From Streptomyces hyaluromycini (lineage in GTDB: Bacteria > Actinomycetota > Actinomycetes > Streptomycetales > Streptomycetaceae): DNA of 64,000 nt. The stretch lies in the NCBI RefSeq assembly GCF_002217755.1, contig NZ_BCFL01000022.1, positions 248,001-312,000 of the forward strand, written 5' to 3'. Position 1 is the first letter of the stretch, and each line of letters opens with the position of its first letter. The notes under the pieces were generated by a model. The model was not told the origin of the DNA. It did not search any database and saw only the letters and a program-made list of their open reading frames with translations. This document shows positions 51,787-59,423 of this stretch, piece by piece. Made by a program: the position numbers and the translations under genes.

Positions 51787-52979
51787 ACCGTCCTCCGCGG
51801 ATCGCACAGGGTCGCCACCGACGCGAGCCGCTCCACCAGGTCGCCGAGGACCGCGTCGACGTCCTCGCGCTGCCGGTGGCCGAGCTTGCCGAGCGGTGTC
51901 CAGGCGCCGCCGTGCCCGAAGCCGTCGAGCACCGTGCCGGCCTGCTTCAACTCGCTCTCAAGACCGGCCAGATCCGCGTACCGGGTGGCCAGCAGCGGGT
52001 GCAGCCGGGACATGACCTCCACCGTGCCGTCGAGGTTGGCGCGGGCGGTGGCGAGGTTGCTGCCGCTGCCGTAGTCGGTACGGCCGGTCAGCTCGAACTG
52101 CACCGTGTTCTCCAGGATCTCGTGCGCCCGCAGCCCCAGTTGGGCGGGGTCCATCCGGGTCTGCGCCCAGTCGTCGCGCAGCGCGGTCACCGCCTTCACG
52201 AGGCCGGCCGCCGGGCCGCGCAGGCTGGCGGCGGACTCGCCGTGCCACAGGCCGTACTCGATCCGGTGGAAGCCGGTGAAGTCCTTGTCGTGCACCCCGC
52301 CGGGCAGCCCCGCGTCCGTGCCGTTGATCGCGCCGTCGGCGTCCCCGAAGGCGTCGTACGCCGCGCCCAGCCGCTCGTACTCCAGGTGCGCGGGCAGCCA
52401 GGCGGCGCGGGCGGCGGCCAGGTCGCCGCGGTCGACAGCGTCCCGCAGGGCCGTCGTCAGCCGCACGGTGTCGGACAGGCCGCCGCCGACCCACTTCTGG
52501 TAGGCGAGCGCGGGCGGGATCAGGTCGTGCTCGGTGACCGGGGCCGCGGCCGGGCCGCTGCGGCCCTTGCTGATACGGACTGTGGGCCCGGTGACGGCGT
52601 CGGCGTCGTCGGGCACGCACTTGAAGGCGTACGCGCCCTTGCCGAGCCGGACGGTCAGCTCCCGGGTCGTACCGGGCCCGATGTCCTCCACCTCGCCGTA
52701 CACGGCCTGGCTCTTCGGGTCCTCCAGGAGGACCTCGGCGGCCCCGTCGGTCGGGTTGTGCAGGTCGAAGACCTGGACACCGGAAACCGGCGCGCTCCAC
52801 CCCCGGCCGCAGCGGCTGGCGGACACCTCCACGGTGGTGTGCGGCAGCGCGGCCGGGTCGGCGTGTGCGGGGCGTGAGTCGTGCGTGAGCGCCAGAACTC
52901 CGGCCACCAGGCATACGACGGCGACACCGACGACCGCCCAGGGACGCAACGACCTCCAGCTGAGGCCGGACAACACCAT
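51783..52979 (-). CDS. efeO: EfeO-type iron-binding lipoprotein-like component
   Basis: The product is 398 residues. A hydrophobic N-terminus (WAVVGVAVVCLVAGVLALT) acts as signal or anchor, followed by a cupredoxin-like domain (GVQVFDLHNPTDGAAEVLL, GAYAFKCVPDDAD) and a C-terminal M75 helical domain. The M75 part contains the HxxE iron motif HLEYE (about residue 210) and FHRIEYGLWH. EfeO binds iron for EfeB and the EfeU permease. The 4-bp overlap with efeB shows coupling. No efeU gene precedes it; the upstream neighbour is an unrelated amidohydrolase. A TTAGG half-site about 40 bp before the start hints at an iron box but is not convincing. Confidence 0.9.
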   Translation of the reverse strand: MVLSGLSWRSLRPWAVVGVAVVCLVAGVLALTHDSRPAHADPAALPHTTVEVSASRCGRGWSAPVSGVQVFDLHNPTDGAAEVLLEDPKSQAVYGEVEDIGPGTTRELTVRLGKGAYAFKCVPDDADAVTGPTVRISKGRSGPAAAPVTEHDLIPPALAYQKWVGGGLSDTVRLTTALRDAVDRGDLAAARAAWLPAHLEYERLGAAYDAFGDADGAINGTDAGLPGGVHDKDFTGFHRIEYGLWHGESAASLRGPAAGLVKAVTALRDDWAQTRMDPAQLGLRAHEILENTVQFELTGRTDYGSGSNLATARANLDGTVEVMSRLHPLLATRYADLAGLESELKQAGTVLDGFGHGGAWTPLGKLGHRQREDVDAVLGDLVERLASVATLCDPRRTV

Positions 52980-53110
52980 CCCGAGCTCCCGGGGGTTCGT
53001 ACCGTTCGTGATCGCCTCATGTTAGGCAGCCCTTTGTACTCGAACGGCCGTCCAGGGAAACCCATGACCAAGAGTTCCCTGCCGGTTCACCGGACCTCCG
53101 GGGAAGCTGC

Positions 53111-54139
53111 TCAGCCGGTACCGGGCTGGACCATCCTGAAGAAGGCGCGGGCACCGGCGCGCCGCGCGGACTGCCGCAGCCGTGCGTGCAGCGGACGGGA
53201 GGGAGCCGGGGCGGGCGTGCCTGCCGCCAGGCGTGGGAAGAGCGCCTCGGCGTTGCCGCGGTCGACGGCCGCGAGGGTGCCGGGGTCGACCCCGCTGTCC
53301 AGCCCGTTGGCGAAGTACTGGCCCGCCGCGGCCGGCGCGAACGGCCAGTCGCTGCCGAACAGGACGTGCCCGGGCCGGGCGAAGGCGAGCAGCGTGGGCA
53401 GGGCGGCCGGGCTGGAGGAGAGCGCGGTGTCGAAGTAGAAGCCGCGGAGGTCCTCCAGGATGTCCAGGGGGCTGCGCCCGGTGTCGGCCGCGAGCGCGAC
53501 GGCCATGCGGTGGGAGGCGTACGGCACGAAACCGCCCGCGTGGCTGAGGACGAACCGGATGCGCGGGTACCGGCGCACGACGCCGTTGCGCACCAGGAGG
53601 TAGGCGGCACGGGTGGTGTCGAGGAGGAAGTCGGCGGCGAACGGCGGGATCCCGTCCACGGCGGGCCCGGGCAGCTCGGCCGGGTGGACGAACGCGACGG
53701 CGCCGTGCTCGTCCAGGACCCGCCACAGGGTGTCCTGGCCGTCGGCCCCGAGGTAGTCGCCGCCGGTGTTGGCGAGCAGGGTGACGCCGTCGGCGCCGAG
53801 TCCGGTGAGGGCGCGCTCGGCCTCCCGGGCGGCCGCGGCGGCGTCCGGCAGGGGCAGGGTGGCGAACCAGCCGAAGCGGCCGGGGTGTTCGGCGGCGAGC
53901 GCGGCGGAGAAGTCGTTCAGCCGCCGGGCCAGGGCGGCGGCCTCGCCGGGCTCGGCGAGGAAGCCGGTGCCCGGCGTGGAGACCGACAGGATCGCCGTCT
54001 CGGTGCCGAGCAGATCCATCAGCTCCAGCGCAGCCCCGGGACTCCACCCGGGCAGGGCGCGACCGCCCGCCTCGGTGATCCCGTGCCCGGCGAGGGCGTC
54101 TCGGTAGAAGGGCGGGACCAGGTGCTGGTGGACGTCGAG
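53111..54139 (-). CDS. Amidohydrolase (ACMSD-like) with no standard start codon for its metal-binding N-terminus
   Basis: The amidohydrolase_2 fold is clear: metal motif LDVHQHLVPPFY (coding bases about 54139-54104), the AFVHPAEL and LSHAGGFVPY histidines, and the metal Asp in LFGSDWPF. Members are zinc decarboxylases or hydrolases. The ATG at 54019 is the first ATG/GTG/TTG in this frame, yet it lies 39 codons after the HxH motif. A GTG at about 54155 is in another frame; a single-base deletion between it and LDVHQH would explain the picture. The coordinates here begin at the first clearly conserved codon, and the true start is not determined. It could be a frameshifted gene or use a non-NTG start. 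Confidence 0.7.
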   Translation of the reverse strand, partial: LDVHQHLVPPFYRDALAGHGITEAGGRALPGWSPGAALELMDLLGTETAILSVSTPGTGFLAEPGEAAALARRLNDFSAALAAEHPGRFGWFATLPLPDAAAAAREAERALTGLGADGVTLLANTGGDYLGADGQDTLWRVLDEHGAVAFVHPAELPGPAVDGIPPFAADFLLDTTRAAYLLVRNGVVRRYPRIRFVLSHAGGFVPYASHRMAVALAADTGRSPLDILEDLRGFYFDTALSSSPAALPTLLAFARPGHVLFGSDWPFAPAAAGQYFANGLDSGVDPGTLAAVDRGNAEALFPRLAAGTPAPAPSRPLHARLRQSARRAGARAFFRMVQPGTG

Positions 54140-54174
54140 GCCGCCGGTGCCACTCGACCAGCAGGAGCCTCCCC

Positions 54175-54657
54175 GTGAGACGTCCGTCCGCCCCCTCCCG
54201 GCCCGCCTATCTCCAACTCGTGCGCGCGAGCGCCTGGTACGACCTCGTCGTCACGGCGGGATTCGCCACGCCCTGGACCTACGCCCTGGTCCATGACTCT
54301 CTGTCGTCGATGGGCGGGGCGCTCGGGCTGGGCGTCCTGCCCGCGCTCGATCCGATGCAGACCCTCTACGCGAACCTGATGGGTTCGGTCGTGGTGGTCT
54401 GGGCGCTCCTGCGGATCGTCAGGCCGCTGCCGTCGCACGGACTGTTCGACGGCGCGGCCCGTGTCCTGTTCGCCACCTGGCAGGCGTACGCGCTGGGCCA
54501 TGGCGCGCCGCGGCTGCTGTGGCCCTTCCTCGCGATGGAGGCGGCCTTCGGCCTCGCCCAGCTGTGGCCGGGGTGGTGGACCCGACGGACCGGGCGCGGC
54601 CTCGCCTCGCACCCGATCGGCCGGCGGGCCGGTGCACACGGATGCGACACCCCCTAG
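54175..54657 (+). CDS. Small integral membrane protein
   Basis: This 160-residue protein has about four hydrophobic segments (YDLVVTAGFATPWTYALV, LMGSVVVVWALLRIV, LFATWQAYALGHGAPRLLWPF, AMEAAFGLAQLWPGWW) and a basic, His-containing C-terminal tail. The hydrophobic pattern recalls small DoxX-like membrane proteins, but I assign no family. GTG 54175 is preceded by CAGGAG at 7 nt. The start is divergent from the amidohydrolase N-terminal region, with only about 35 bp between. The stop codon overlaps that of the converging MarR gene by 4 bp. A membrane protein next to a MarR regulator is often its target, but here it points the other way. Confidence 0.75.
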   Translation: MRRPSAPSRPAYLQLVRASAWYDLVVTAGFATPWTYALVHDSLSSMGGALGLGVLPALDPMQTLYANLMGSVVVVWALLRIVRPLPSHGLFDGAARVLFATWQAYALGHGAPRLLWPFLAMEAAFGLAQLWPGWWTRRTGRGLASHPIGRRAGAHGCDTP

Positions 54658-55133
54658 CCCAACGGCCTGCCCGCGTCGTCCGTCGCCGCGAGGATGCGGC
54701 GGCCGATCTCGTGCAACTGCCGGACCTGGGACCGGGTCAGCGGATCGAGGACCATCCGGCGTACGGCCGCCACGTGCCCGGGTGCCGAGTCGACGACCTT
54801 CTCCCAGCCGGCGTCCGTCAGTGTCGCCACGGTGAAGCGGACGTTGTCCGGATCCGGCTCCCGGCGCAGCCAGCCCCGGTCCTCAAGCCGCTTGGCGACA
54901 TGGGAGAGCCGGGACAGCGAGCCGTTGGCGAACATCGCCAGTTCGCTCATCCGCAGGTTCCGGCCGGGTGCCTCGGAGAGTCCCGCCAGCACCCGGTACT
55001 CGAAGTGACTGATTCCCGCGTCCCGCTGCAACTGCGCGTCCAGCTCCGCCGGCAGCCGGACCAGCACCCCGGCCAGAACGAGCCAGCACTGCGTCTCGTC
55101 ATCCGTCAGCCAGCGAGGCTCGGGAGTGTCCAT
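54654..55133 (-). CDS. MarR-family transcriptional regulator
   Basis: This 159-residue winged-helix regulator has AELDAQLQRDAGISHFEYRVL (dimer and first helix), MSELAMFANGSLSRLSHVAKRLEDRGWLRR in pieces (recognition helix and wing) and VRRMVLDPLTRSQVRQLHEIGRRIL at the end. MarR proteins typically release DNA on binding phenolic or other small hydrophobic compounds. ATG 55133 is followed by a full-length domain. Two palindromes immediately upstream (55147-55160 and 55167-55178) are candidate autoregulatory sites. Confidence 0.93.
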   Translation of the reverse strand: MDTPEPRWLTDDETQCWLVLAGVLVRLPAELDAQLQRDAGISHFEYRVLAGLSEAPGRNLRMSELAMFANGSLSRLSHVAKRLEDRGWLRREPDPDNVRFTVATLTDAGWEKVVDSAPGHVAAVRRMVLDPLTRSQVRQLHEIGRRILAATDDAGRPLG

Positions 55134-55604
55134 GGGAAGAGGCTAGCTTGACGGCTCAAGTGTCCATACCCATGGGTAGGTTATCGCTGCGAGGACCTGA
55201 CCAGCCCGGCTTGCCCGGCGAGTGGCCTTCAAGTCCCCGTCGGTCACCGTCTGTTCACGCGTGTCATGGACGGAGGGGCAGTCATTGAGGGGCGAACGGC
55301 CGCTGTCCGGCCGGATCGTCCGCCCCGGCCCCGTCAGCGACGTTACCGACGGTCACGCCGCACCCGGCGGGAGCGACCGGCGTGGCCGACCGCACGCTCG
55401 CTCCCGGCGGCCCGGAGATCGCACGCTACCGGCTACCGGCTACCGGCTGACGGCCGGCGCCGACACCGGCGGACTCCGCTTCTTCGGCGCCCCCTTCGTC
55501 ACCTTCGTCACCGTCGGCCGCCGCGCCCGGCCGTCGGCCACGGCGGCTCAGGCGCGTGCCGGTCGGTGTCCTGCGACGGGTCGGCGTGCCGTGGACGGAA
55601 CGGG
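55134..55604. other. Gene-free region between MarR gene and acyl-CoA dehydrogenase remnant
   Basis: About 470 bp without coding support. Besides the MarR operators it contains a 7-bp tandem repeat (GCTACCG, three copies, 55425-55445) and low-complexity GC-rich sequence. It probably represents the degraded 5' portion of an acyl-CoA dehydrogenase gene whose tail is still visible at 55605-55709, but no homologous segment is recognisable. Confidence 0.5.
55147..55178 (-). promoter_or_regulatory. Two candidate MarR operators
   Basis: CTTGACGGCTCAAG (CTTGA-N4-TCAAG, 55147-55160) and TACCCATGGGTA (perfect 12-bp palindrome, 55167-55178) lie 14-45 bp upstream of the marR-type start codon, overlapping the expected promoter. 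CTTGA/TCAAG arms are common in MarR-type sites. Autoregulation is inferred. Confidence 0.45.
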
Positions 55605-55709
55605 CACGAGAAGATCGTCCGTGACCCACGCGTCCACCCGACCCCGGAAGGAACCGACGAGATCATGCGCCTCATCGTGCCCCGCGGCCCGGCGGAGGTG
55701 TCCGGATGA
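55605..55709 (+). pseudogene. C-terminal remnant of an acyl-CoA dehydrogenase
   Basis: The 34 codons end HEKIVRDPRVHPTPEGTDEI and MRLIVPRGPAEVSG before TGA. RDxRVHxxxEGTxEIMR is the signature of the acyl-CoA dehydrogenase C-terminus. No upstream part of the enzyme is found in any frame, so the gene is almost wholly deleted. Its stop overlaps the ATG of the enoyl-CoA hydratase/HIBCH gene by 4 bp, the arrangement expected of an intact valine-catabolic or fatty-acid operon. Confidence 0.8.
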
Positions 55710-56761
55710 CCGGCGCCGAGGAACACGTCCTGCTGCACGTCGACGGACGGGCCGCGCACCTCACGCTCAACCGGCCGAAGGCCATCAACGCGCTGACCCA
55801 CGCGATGGTGCGCCGCATCGACGAGGCGCTCACCGCCTGGGAGCACGACCCGGCCGTCCGGACCGTCGTCATCACCGGAGCGGGGGAGCGCGGCCTGTGC
55901 GCGGGCGGCGACATCCGCGCCGTCCACGACGACGCCCGCGACGGCGACGGGTCGGCCGCGGCCGCGTTCTGGCGGGACGAGTACCGGCTCAACGCCCGCA
56001 TCGCCCGGTACCCGAAGCCGTACGTCGCCGTGATGGACGGCATCGTGATGGGCGGCGGGGTCGGTGTCTCTGCCCACGGCAGCGTCCGGATCGCCACCGA
56101 GCGGTCGCGGATCGCCATGCCCGAGACCGGGATCGGCTTCGTGCCCGACGTCGGCGGCACCTACCTGCTCGGCCGCGCGCCCGGCGAACTCGGCACCCAT
56201 CTCGCCCTGACCGGCGCCCAGATCGGCGCCGCCGACGCGATGCTGTGCGGACTCGCCGACCACTACATGCCCTCCGGCTCGCTCAGGGCGTTCGTCGCCG
56301 ACCTCGCCACCCTGGCCGTGCCCGAGGCGCTCGCCCGGCAGGTCCGGCAGGCGCCGGACGGGGAGTTGGCCGGGCACCGGGCGTGGATCGACGCCTGCTA
56401 CCCGGCCGGCACGGTCGAGGAGATCGTCCAGCGGCTGCTCGCGCACGGCGACCCGGCGGCGAAGGAGACCGCGGACACCCTGCTCGCCAAGTCGCCCACC
56501 GCCCTGAAGGTCACGCTGGAGGCGCTGCGCCGGGCCCGGCAACTCGGCTCGCTGGAACGGGTCCTGGACCAGGAGTACCGCGTCTCCTGCGCGACCCTCG
56601 CGACCCCCGACCTGGTGGAGGGCATCCGTGCCCAGGTCGTCGACAAGGACCGCACCCCGCACTGGTCCCCGGGCACCCTCGCCGAGGTCACCGCCGCGGA
56701 CGTCGACCGTTTCTTCGCCCCGCTCGGCGAGCGCGAACTGGGCCTCGTCCCACCCGTCTGA
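55706..56761 (+). CDS. Enoyl-CoA hydratase/3-hydroxyisobutyryl-CoA hydrolase family enzyme
   Basis: This 351-residue crotonase-fold enzyme belongs to the ECH_2 (HIBCH-like) subgroup: LTLNRPKAINALTHAMV, oxyanion-hole GLCAGGDIRAVHDD, IVMGGGVGVSAHG, MPETGIGFVPDVGGTYLL (Glu and Asp of the active site) and the long C-terminal section with SPTALKVTLEALRR, which separates it from short hydratases. In valine degradation HIBCH removes CoA from 3-hydroxyisobutyryl-CoA. The gene was the distal member of an operon with an acyl-CoA dehydrogenase, now reduced to a remnant. Its promoter must therefore be new or distant; ATG 55706 has CGGAGGTGT upstream. Confidence 0.92.
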   Translation: MTGAEEHVLLHVDGRAAHLTLNRPKAINALTHAMVRRIDEALTAWEHDPAVRTVVITGAGERGLCAGGDIRAVHDDARDGDGSAAAAFWRDEYRLNARIARYPKPYVAVMDGIVMGGGVGVSAHGSVRIATERSRIAMPETGIGFVPDVGGTYLLGRAPGELGTHLALTGAQIGAADAMLCGLADHYMPSGSLRAFVADLATLAVPEALARQVRQAPDGELAGHRAWIDACYPAGTVEEIVQRLLAHGDPAAKETADTLLAKSPTALKVTLEALRRARQLGSLERVLDQEYRVSCATLATPDLVEGIRAQVVDKDRTPHWSPGTLAEVTAADVDRFFAPLGERELGLVPPV

Positions 56762-56843
56762 GCCGTCCCACCTGCCGCCCACCTGGCGCGAGATGAAGAT
56801 CACGCCTGGTGGTGCGGTCTTGGCCGTGCTCCTGACACGCGGT

Positions 56844-56949
56844 ACGGTCTGTCCGATATCGACGACGGCGAGACGGAAGCCGGTGGAAATCCGGAACGGT
56901 CGCGCCACTGTATGCGGGGGCCCCAGGGCAGCTCGTGAGTCAGACCCGT
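56844..56949 (+). promoter_or_regulatory. Cobalamin (B12) riboswitch
   Basis: The core B12-box elements are present in order: GGAAGCCGGTGGAAATCCGG (56876-56894), GGTCGCGCCACTGTATG (56899-56914) and GAGTCAGACCC (56937-56947). The outer stem pairs ACGGTCTG (56844-56851) with CAGACCCGT (56941-56949). It lies about 60 bp before cbtB and should bind adenosylcobalamin and shut off cbtBA. Confidence 0.92.
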
Positions 56950-57006
56950 GGCCGTCGTCCTGTGCACCACCGAGATGGGACGCGAACTCCCAGAGGAGGT
57001 CCTGCC

Positions 57007-57228
57007 ATGGCGCAGACCGTCGCTCCGCCGACAGCCACCACCCCCGCCGTTCCCGCGAAGCTGCCGCTTTCCGCGATAGCTCCCTGGGCGGTGTTCTTCG
57101 GCATCCTGATGCTGATCCTGCTCTACTTCGTCGGCGCCGAACAGGGCGCCACCTCCGTGTTCAGCGGCACGGACGTCCACGAGTGGGTGCACGACGCCCG
57201 CCACCTGCTCGGCTTCCCCTGCCACTGA
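57007..57228 (+). CDS. cbtB: CbtB cobalt-transport subunit
   Basis: This 73-residue protein has one membrane segment (AVFFGILMLILLYFVG) and a His-rich C-terminal sequence HEWVHDARHLLGFPCH, the conserved metal-binding ending of CbtB. It should act with CbtA in cobalt uptake for cobalamin synthesis. ATG 57007 is preceded by AGGAGG at a good distance; a frame extending upstream passes through the riboswitch and is not real. It lies 22 bp before cbtA, downstream of a B12 riboswitch. Confidence 0.93.
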   Translation: MAQTVAPPTATTPAVPAKLPLSAIAPWAVFFGILMLILLYFVGAEQGATSVFSGTDVHEWVHDARHLLGFPCH

Positions 57229-57250
57229 CGCGAGGGGCGCCGTACCACCC

Positions 57251-58006
57251 ATGAACTCCGCAACGGTCCGGAACCTCCTGGTGCGGGGCATGCTCGCCGG
57301 CCTGGCCGCCGGCCTGCTCGCCCTCGTCGTCGCCTACCTCCTCGGTGAGCCGAACGTCGACAAGGCCATCAGCTTCGAGGACGCCCACTCGCGCGAGCAC
57401 GAGATGGAGGTCGTCTCCCGCTCCCTGCAGTCCACCGCCGGCCTGGCCACCGGTGTCCTGGTCTACGGGGTCGCCTTCGGCGGTATCGCCGCCCTGGCCT
57501 ACTGCTTCGCCCTCGGCCGCGTCGGCCGCTTCTCGCCGCGGGCGACCGCGCTGCTGCTGTCCGGCTGCGCGCTGACCGCCGTGTACGTGGTGCCGTTCCT
57601 GAAGTACCCGGCCAACCCGCCGTCGGTGGGCGACCCGGACACCATCGGCAAGCGGACCACGCTGTACTTCCTGATGATGCTGCTCGGCGTGCTCCTCGCA
57701 GTCGCCGCCACCATCCTCGGCAAACGGCTCCAGCCGCGGCTGGGCACCTGGTGGGCGACCGTCCTTGCGGTGGTCGCGTTCGGCGTCCTCATCGGGCTGG
57801 CGTACCGGTTCCTGCCGGTCGTCAACGAGGTGCCGAAGGACTTCCCGGCCACCCTGCTGTGGCGGTTCCGGCTCTCGGCGCTCGCCATCCAGGTGGCGCT
57901 GTGGGGCGGATTCGGCCTGCTGTTCGGCGAGTTGGCCGACCGCGTCCTCAACCCGAGGCCGGCGAAGGCGCCGGCCGCCGCGCGCACGGTACCCGCGGCA
58001 CACTGA
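57251..58006 (+). CDS. cbtA: CbtA cobalt-transport permease subunit
   Basis: This 251-residue membrane protein has about six hydrophobic segments, and the family starts NLLVRGMLAGLAAGLLA. Conserved pieces are LGEPNVDKAISFEDAHS, FLKYPANPPSVGDPDTIGKR, and WRFRLSALAIQVALWGGFGL. CbtA with CbtB makes a B12-regulated cobalt uptake system. It is the second gene of the riboswitch operon and ends 60 bp before the left inverted repeat of an IS30 element. No other cobalamin genes lie downstream because the IS intervenes. Confidence 0.93.
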   Translation: MNSATVRNLLVRGMLAGLAAGLLALVVAYLLGEPNVDKAISFEDAHSREHEMEVVSRSLQSTAGLATGVLVYGVAFGGIAALAYCFALGRVGRFSPRATALLLSGCALTAVYVVPFLKYPANPPSVGDPDTIGKRTTLYFLMMLLGVLLAVAATILGKRLQPRLGTWWATVLAVVAFGVLIGLAYRFLPVVNEVPKDFPATLLWRFRLSALAIQVALWGGFGLLFGELADRVLNPRPAKAPAAARTVPAAH

Positions 58007-58065
58007 CCGACTCCGCGGCACACCGAACGACATGCGAGGGCCCCCGGGAACCCTTGAGTTCTAGT

Positions 58066-58079
58066 GGTCGTTGCAACAC
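58066..58079. repeat. Left terminal inverted repeat of the IS30 element
   Basis: GGTCGTTGCAACAC matches the complement of 59361-59374 over all 14 bases; the next bases diverge. Confidence 0.9.
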
Positions 58080-58097
58080 CCCAGTTCAAGGGGTGCG

Positions 58098-59354
58098 ATG
58101 GACTTCGAGATTCGCAAGGACAGGAAGCCTGGGGGCGGGAAGCTGACCCGGGAGCGGGCCGCATACTTCCAGCTCATGGAGCAGGGTTACAGCACCCGGG
58201 AAGCGGCCCGTATCGTCGGGATCAACCTCCGCACGGGCAAGAGGTGGCGGAACGGCCGGCGTGCCTCCGGCGACAGCAAGGCGGTTTCTCCGATCTATCA
58301 GGGGACCGGGCAGATGTCTGTCTACCCGGAGTCGGAGGGGCCGCCTCGGCCGTCGCACTATCTCCAGGAGCATGACCGCATCCACATCGCCGACCGGTTG
58401 CGTGAGAAAGCATCCGTCCGGCAGATCGCTGGCGAACTGGGCCGCAGCCCGTCCACCATCAGCCGCGAGATACGCCGCAACCGCCGGGCCATGCCCAAGG
58501 GTGGATGGAGTTACCAGCCCTTTCACGCTCACCGCCGCGCCGAACGACGCCGTCCCCGGCCCAAGGCGGGCAAGATCGGCCAGAACGCCGAGCTGCGGGA
58601 CTTCATCCAGAACCACCTCGCGATGCGGTGGAGCCCGGAGCAGATCTGCCAGGCTCTGCGGACCCGCTTCCCCGACCGTCCGGAGATGCACGTGGTCCAC
58701 GAGACGATCTACCAGGCCCTTTACGTCCAGGGCCGCGGAGAACTCCGCCGCGAGCTGACCCGGGCGCTGCGGACCGGCAGGGCTATGCGGCGCCCGAACC
58801 GTCACGCCGACAGGCGGATCAACCGGCCGGTCAAGAACATGATCATGATCAGCGAGAGGCCTGCGGAGGTGGCCGACCGGGCCGTTCCGGGCCACTGGGA
58901 GGGCGACCTCATCATCGGCAAGAACGGCCAGTCAGCCATCGGTACTCTCGTCGAGCGCTCCACCCGCTACCTGATGCTCGTGCACCTCCCGGACGGCCAC
59001 AGCGGCCTCGCGACCCGCAACGCGCTCGCCGCGACCGTCCAGACCCTCCCGCGGCACCTCTGGCGGTCCCTGACCTGGGACCAGGGCTCGGAGATGTCCG
59101 CCCACCGGGCCTTCACCGTCGCCACCGACGTCCCGGTCTACTTCTGCGACCCGGCCAGCCCCTGGCAGCGCGGCTCCAACGAGAACACCAACGGCCTGCT
59201 GCGGCAGTACTTCCCGAAAGGCACCGACCTGGCCGCCCACACTCCCCAGGACCTGGCGGCCGTCGCCGCCGAACTCAACAGCCGCCCACGCAAAACGCTC
59301 GGCTGGGAAACCCCAGCCGAGCGCCTCGCTAAGCTCCTGGCCACAGCCAGTTGA
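58098..59354 (+). CDS. IS30-family transposase
   Basis: This 418-residue transposase has two N-terminal HTH regions (YSTREAARIVGINLRTGKRW; SVRQIAGELGRSPSTISREIRR in pieces), then the DDE integrase core with Asp in HWEGDLIIG, Asp in LTWDQGSEMS and Glu in GSNENTNGLLRQYFPKGTD, the typical IS30 motif ending. ATG 58098 follows AAGGGG; a TTG within the left inverted repeat (58071) is an alternative start. The gene is full length and apparently functional, unlike other decayed genes around it. Codon use matches the host, so the element is adapted to high-GC genomes. Confidence 0.95.
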   Translation: MDFEIRKDRKPGGGKLTRERAAYFQLMEQGYSTREAARIVGINLRTGKRWRNGRRASGDSKAVSPIYQGTGQMSVYPESEGPPRPSHYLQEHDRIHIADRLREKASVRQIAGELGRSPSTISREIRRNRRAMPKGGWSYQPFHAHRRAERRRPRPKAGKIGQNAELRDFIQNHLAMRWSPEQICQALRTRFPDRPEMHVVHETIYQALYVQGRGELRRELTRALRTGRAMRRPNRHADRRINRPVKNMIMISERPAEVADRAVPGHWEGDLIIGKNGQSAIGTLVERSTRYLMLVHLPDGHSGLATRNALAATVQTLPRHLWRSLTWDQGSEMSAHRAFTVATDVPVYFCDPASPWQRGSNENTNGLLRQYFPKGTDLAAHTPQDLAAVAAELNSRPRKTLGWETPAERLAKLLATAS

Positions 59355-59360
59355 TCACCT

Positions 59361-59374
59361 GTGTTGCAACGACC
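59361..59374. repeat. Right terminal inverted repeat of the IS30 element
   Basis: GTGTTGCAACGACC is the exact complement of the left terminal repeat at 58066-58079. Confidence 0.9.
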
Positions 59375-59423
59375 CCTGGAATCCGCCACCGTCCGGGGGC
59401 CTCGCGCGTTCGCCGTCCCGGCC

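Larger units (their letters stand above)
58066..59374 (+). mobile_element. IS30-family insertion sequence, complete
   Basis: The element is about 1309 bp with perfect 14-bp terminal inverted repeats (GGTCGTTGCAACAC at 58066-58079 and its complement at 59361-59374) around one intact transposase gene. Each repeat contains the palindrome GTTGCAAC. Flanking bases (AGT on the left, CCT on the right) show no short target duplication, so it may be old or rearranged after insertion. It lies between cbtA and a methyltransferase remnant. Confidence 0.93.

Noticed and set aside
53022..53037. TTAGGCAGCCC half-site upstream of efeO as an iron box
   Set aside because: Only the first half-site fits the TTAGG...CCTAA dyad; the second half is absent, so iron-box control of efeOB is not supported.
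55425..55445. Three 7-bp GCTACCG repeats as a binding array or CRISPR-like repeat
   Set aside because: The unit is short, contiguous and has no spacers; it looks like simple slippage. No CRISPR array was found anywhere.
55266..55604. Open frame upstream of the acyl-CoA dehydrogenase tail as an intact gene
   Set aside because: Only the final 34 codons show family similarity; the preceding translation is Arg/Pro-rich with no dehydrogenase motifs.
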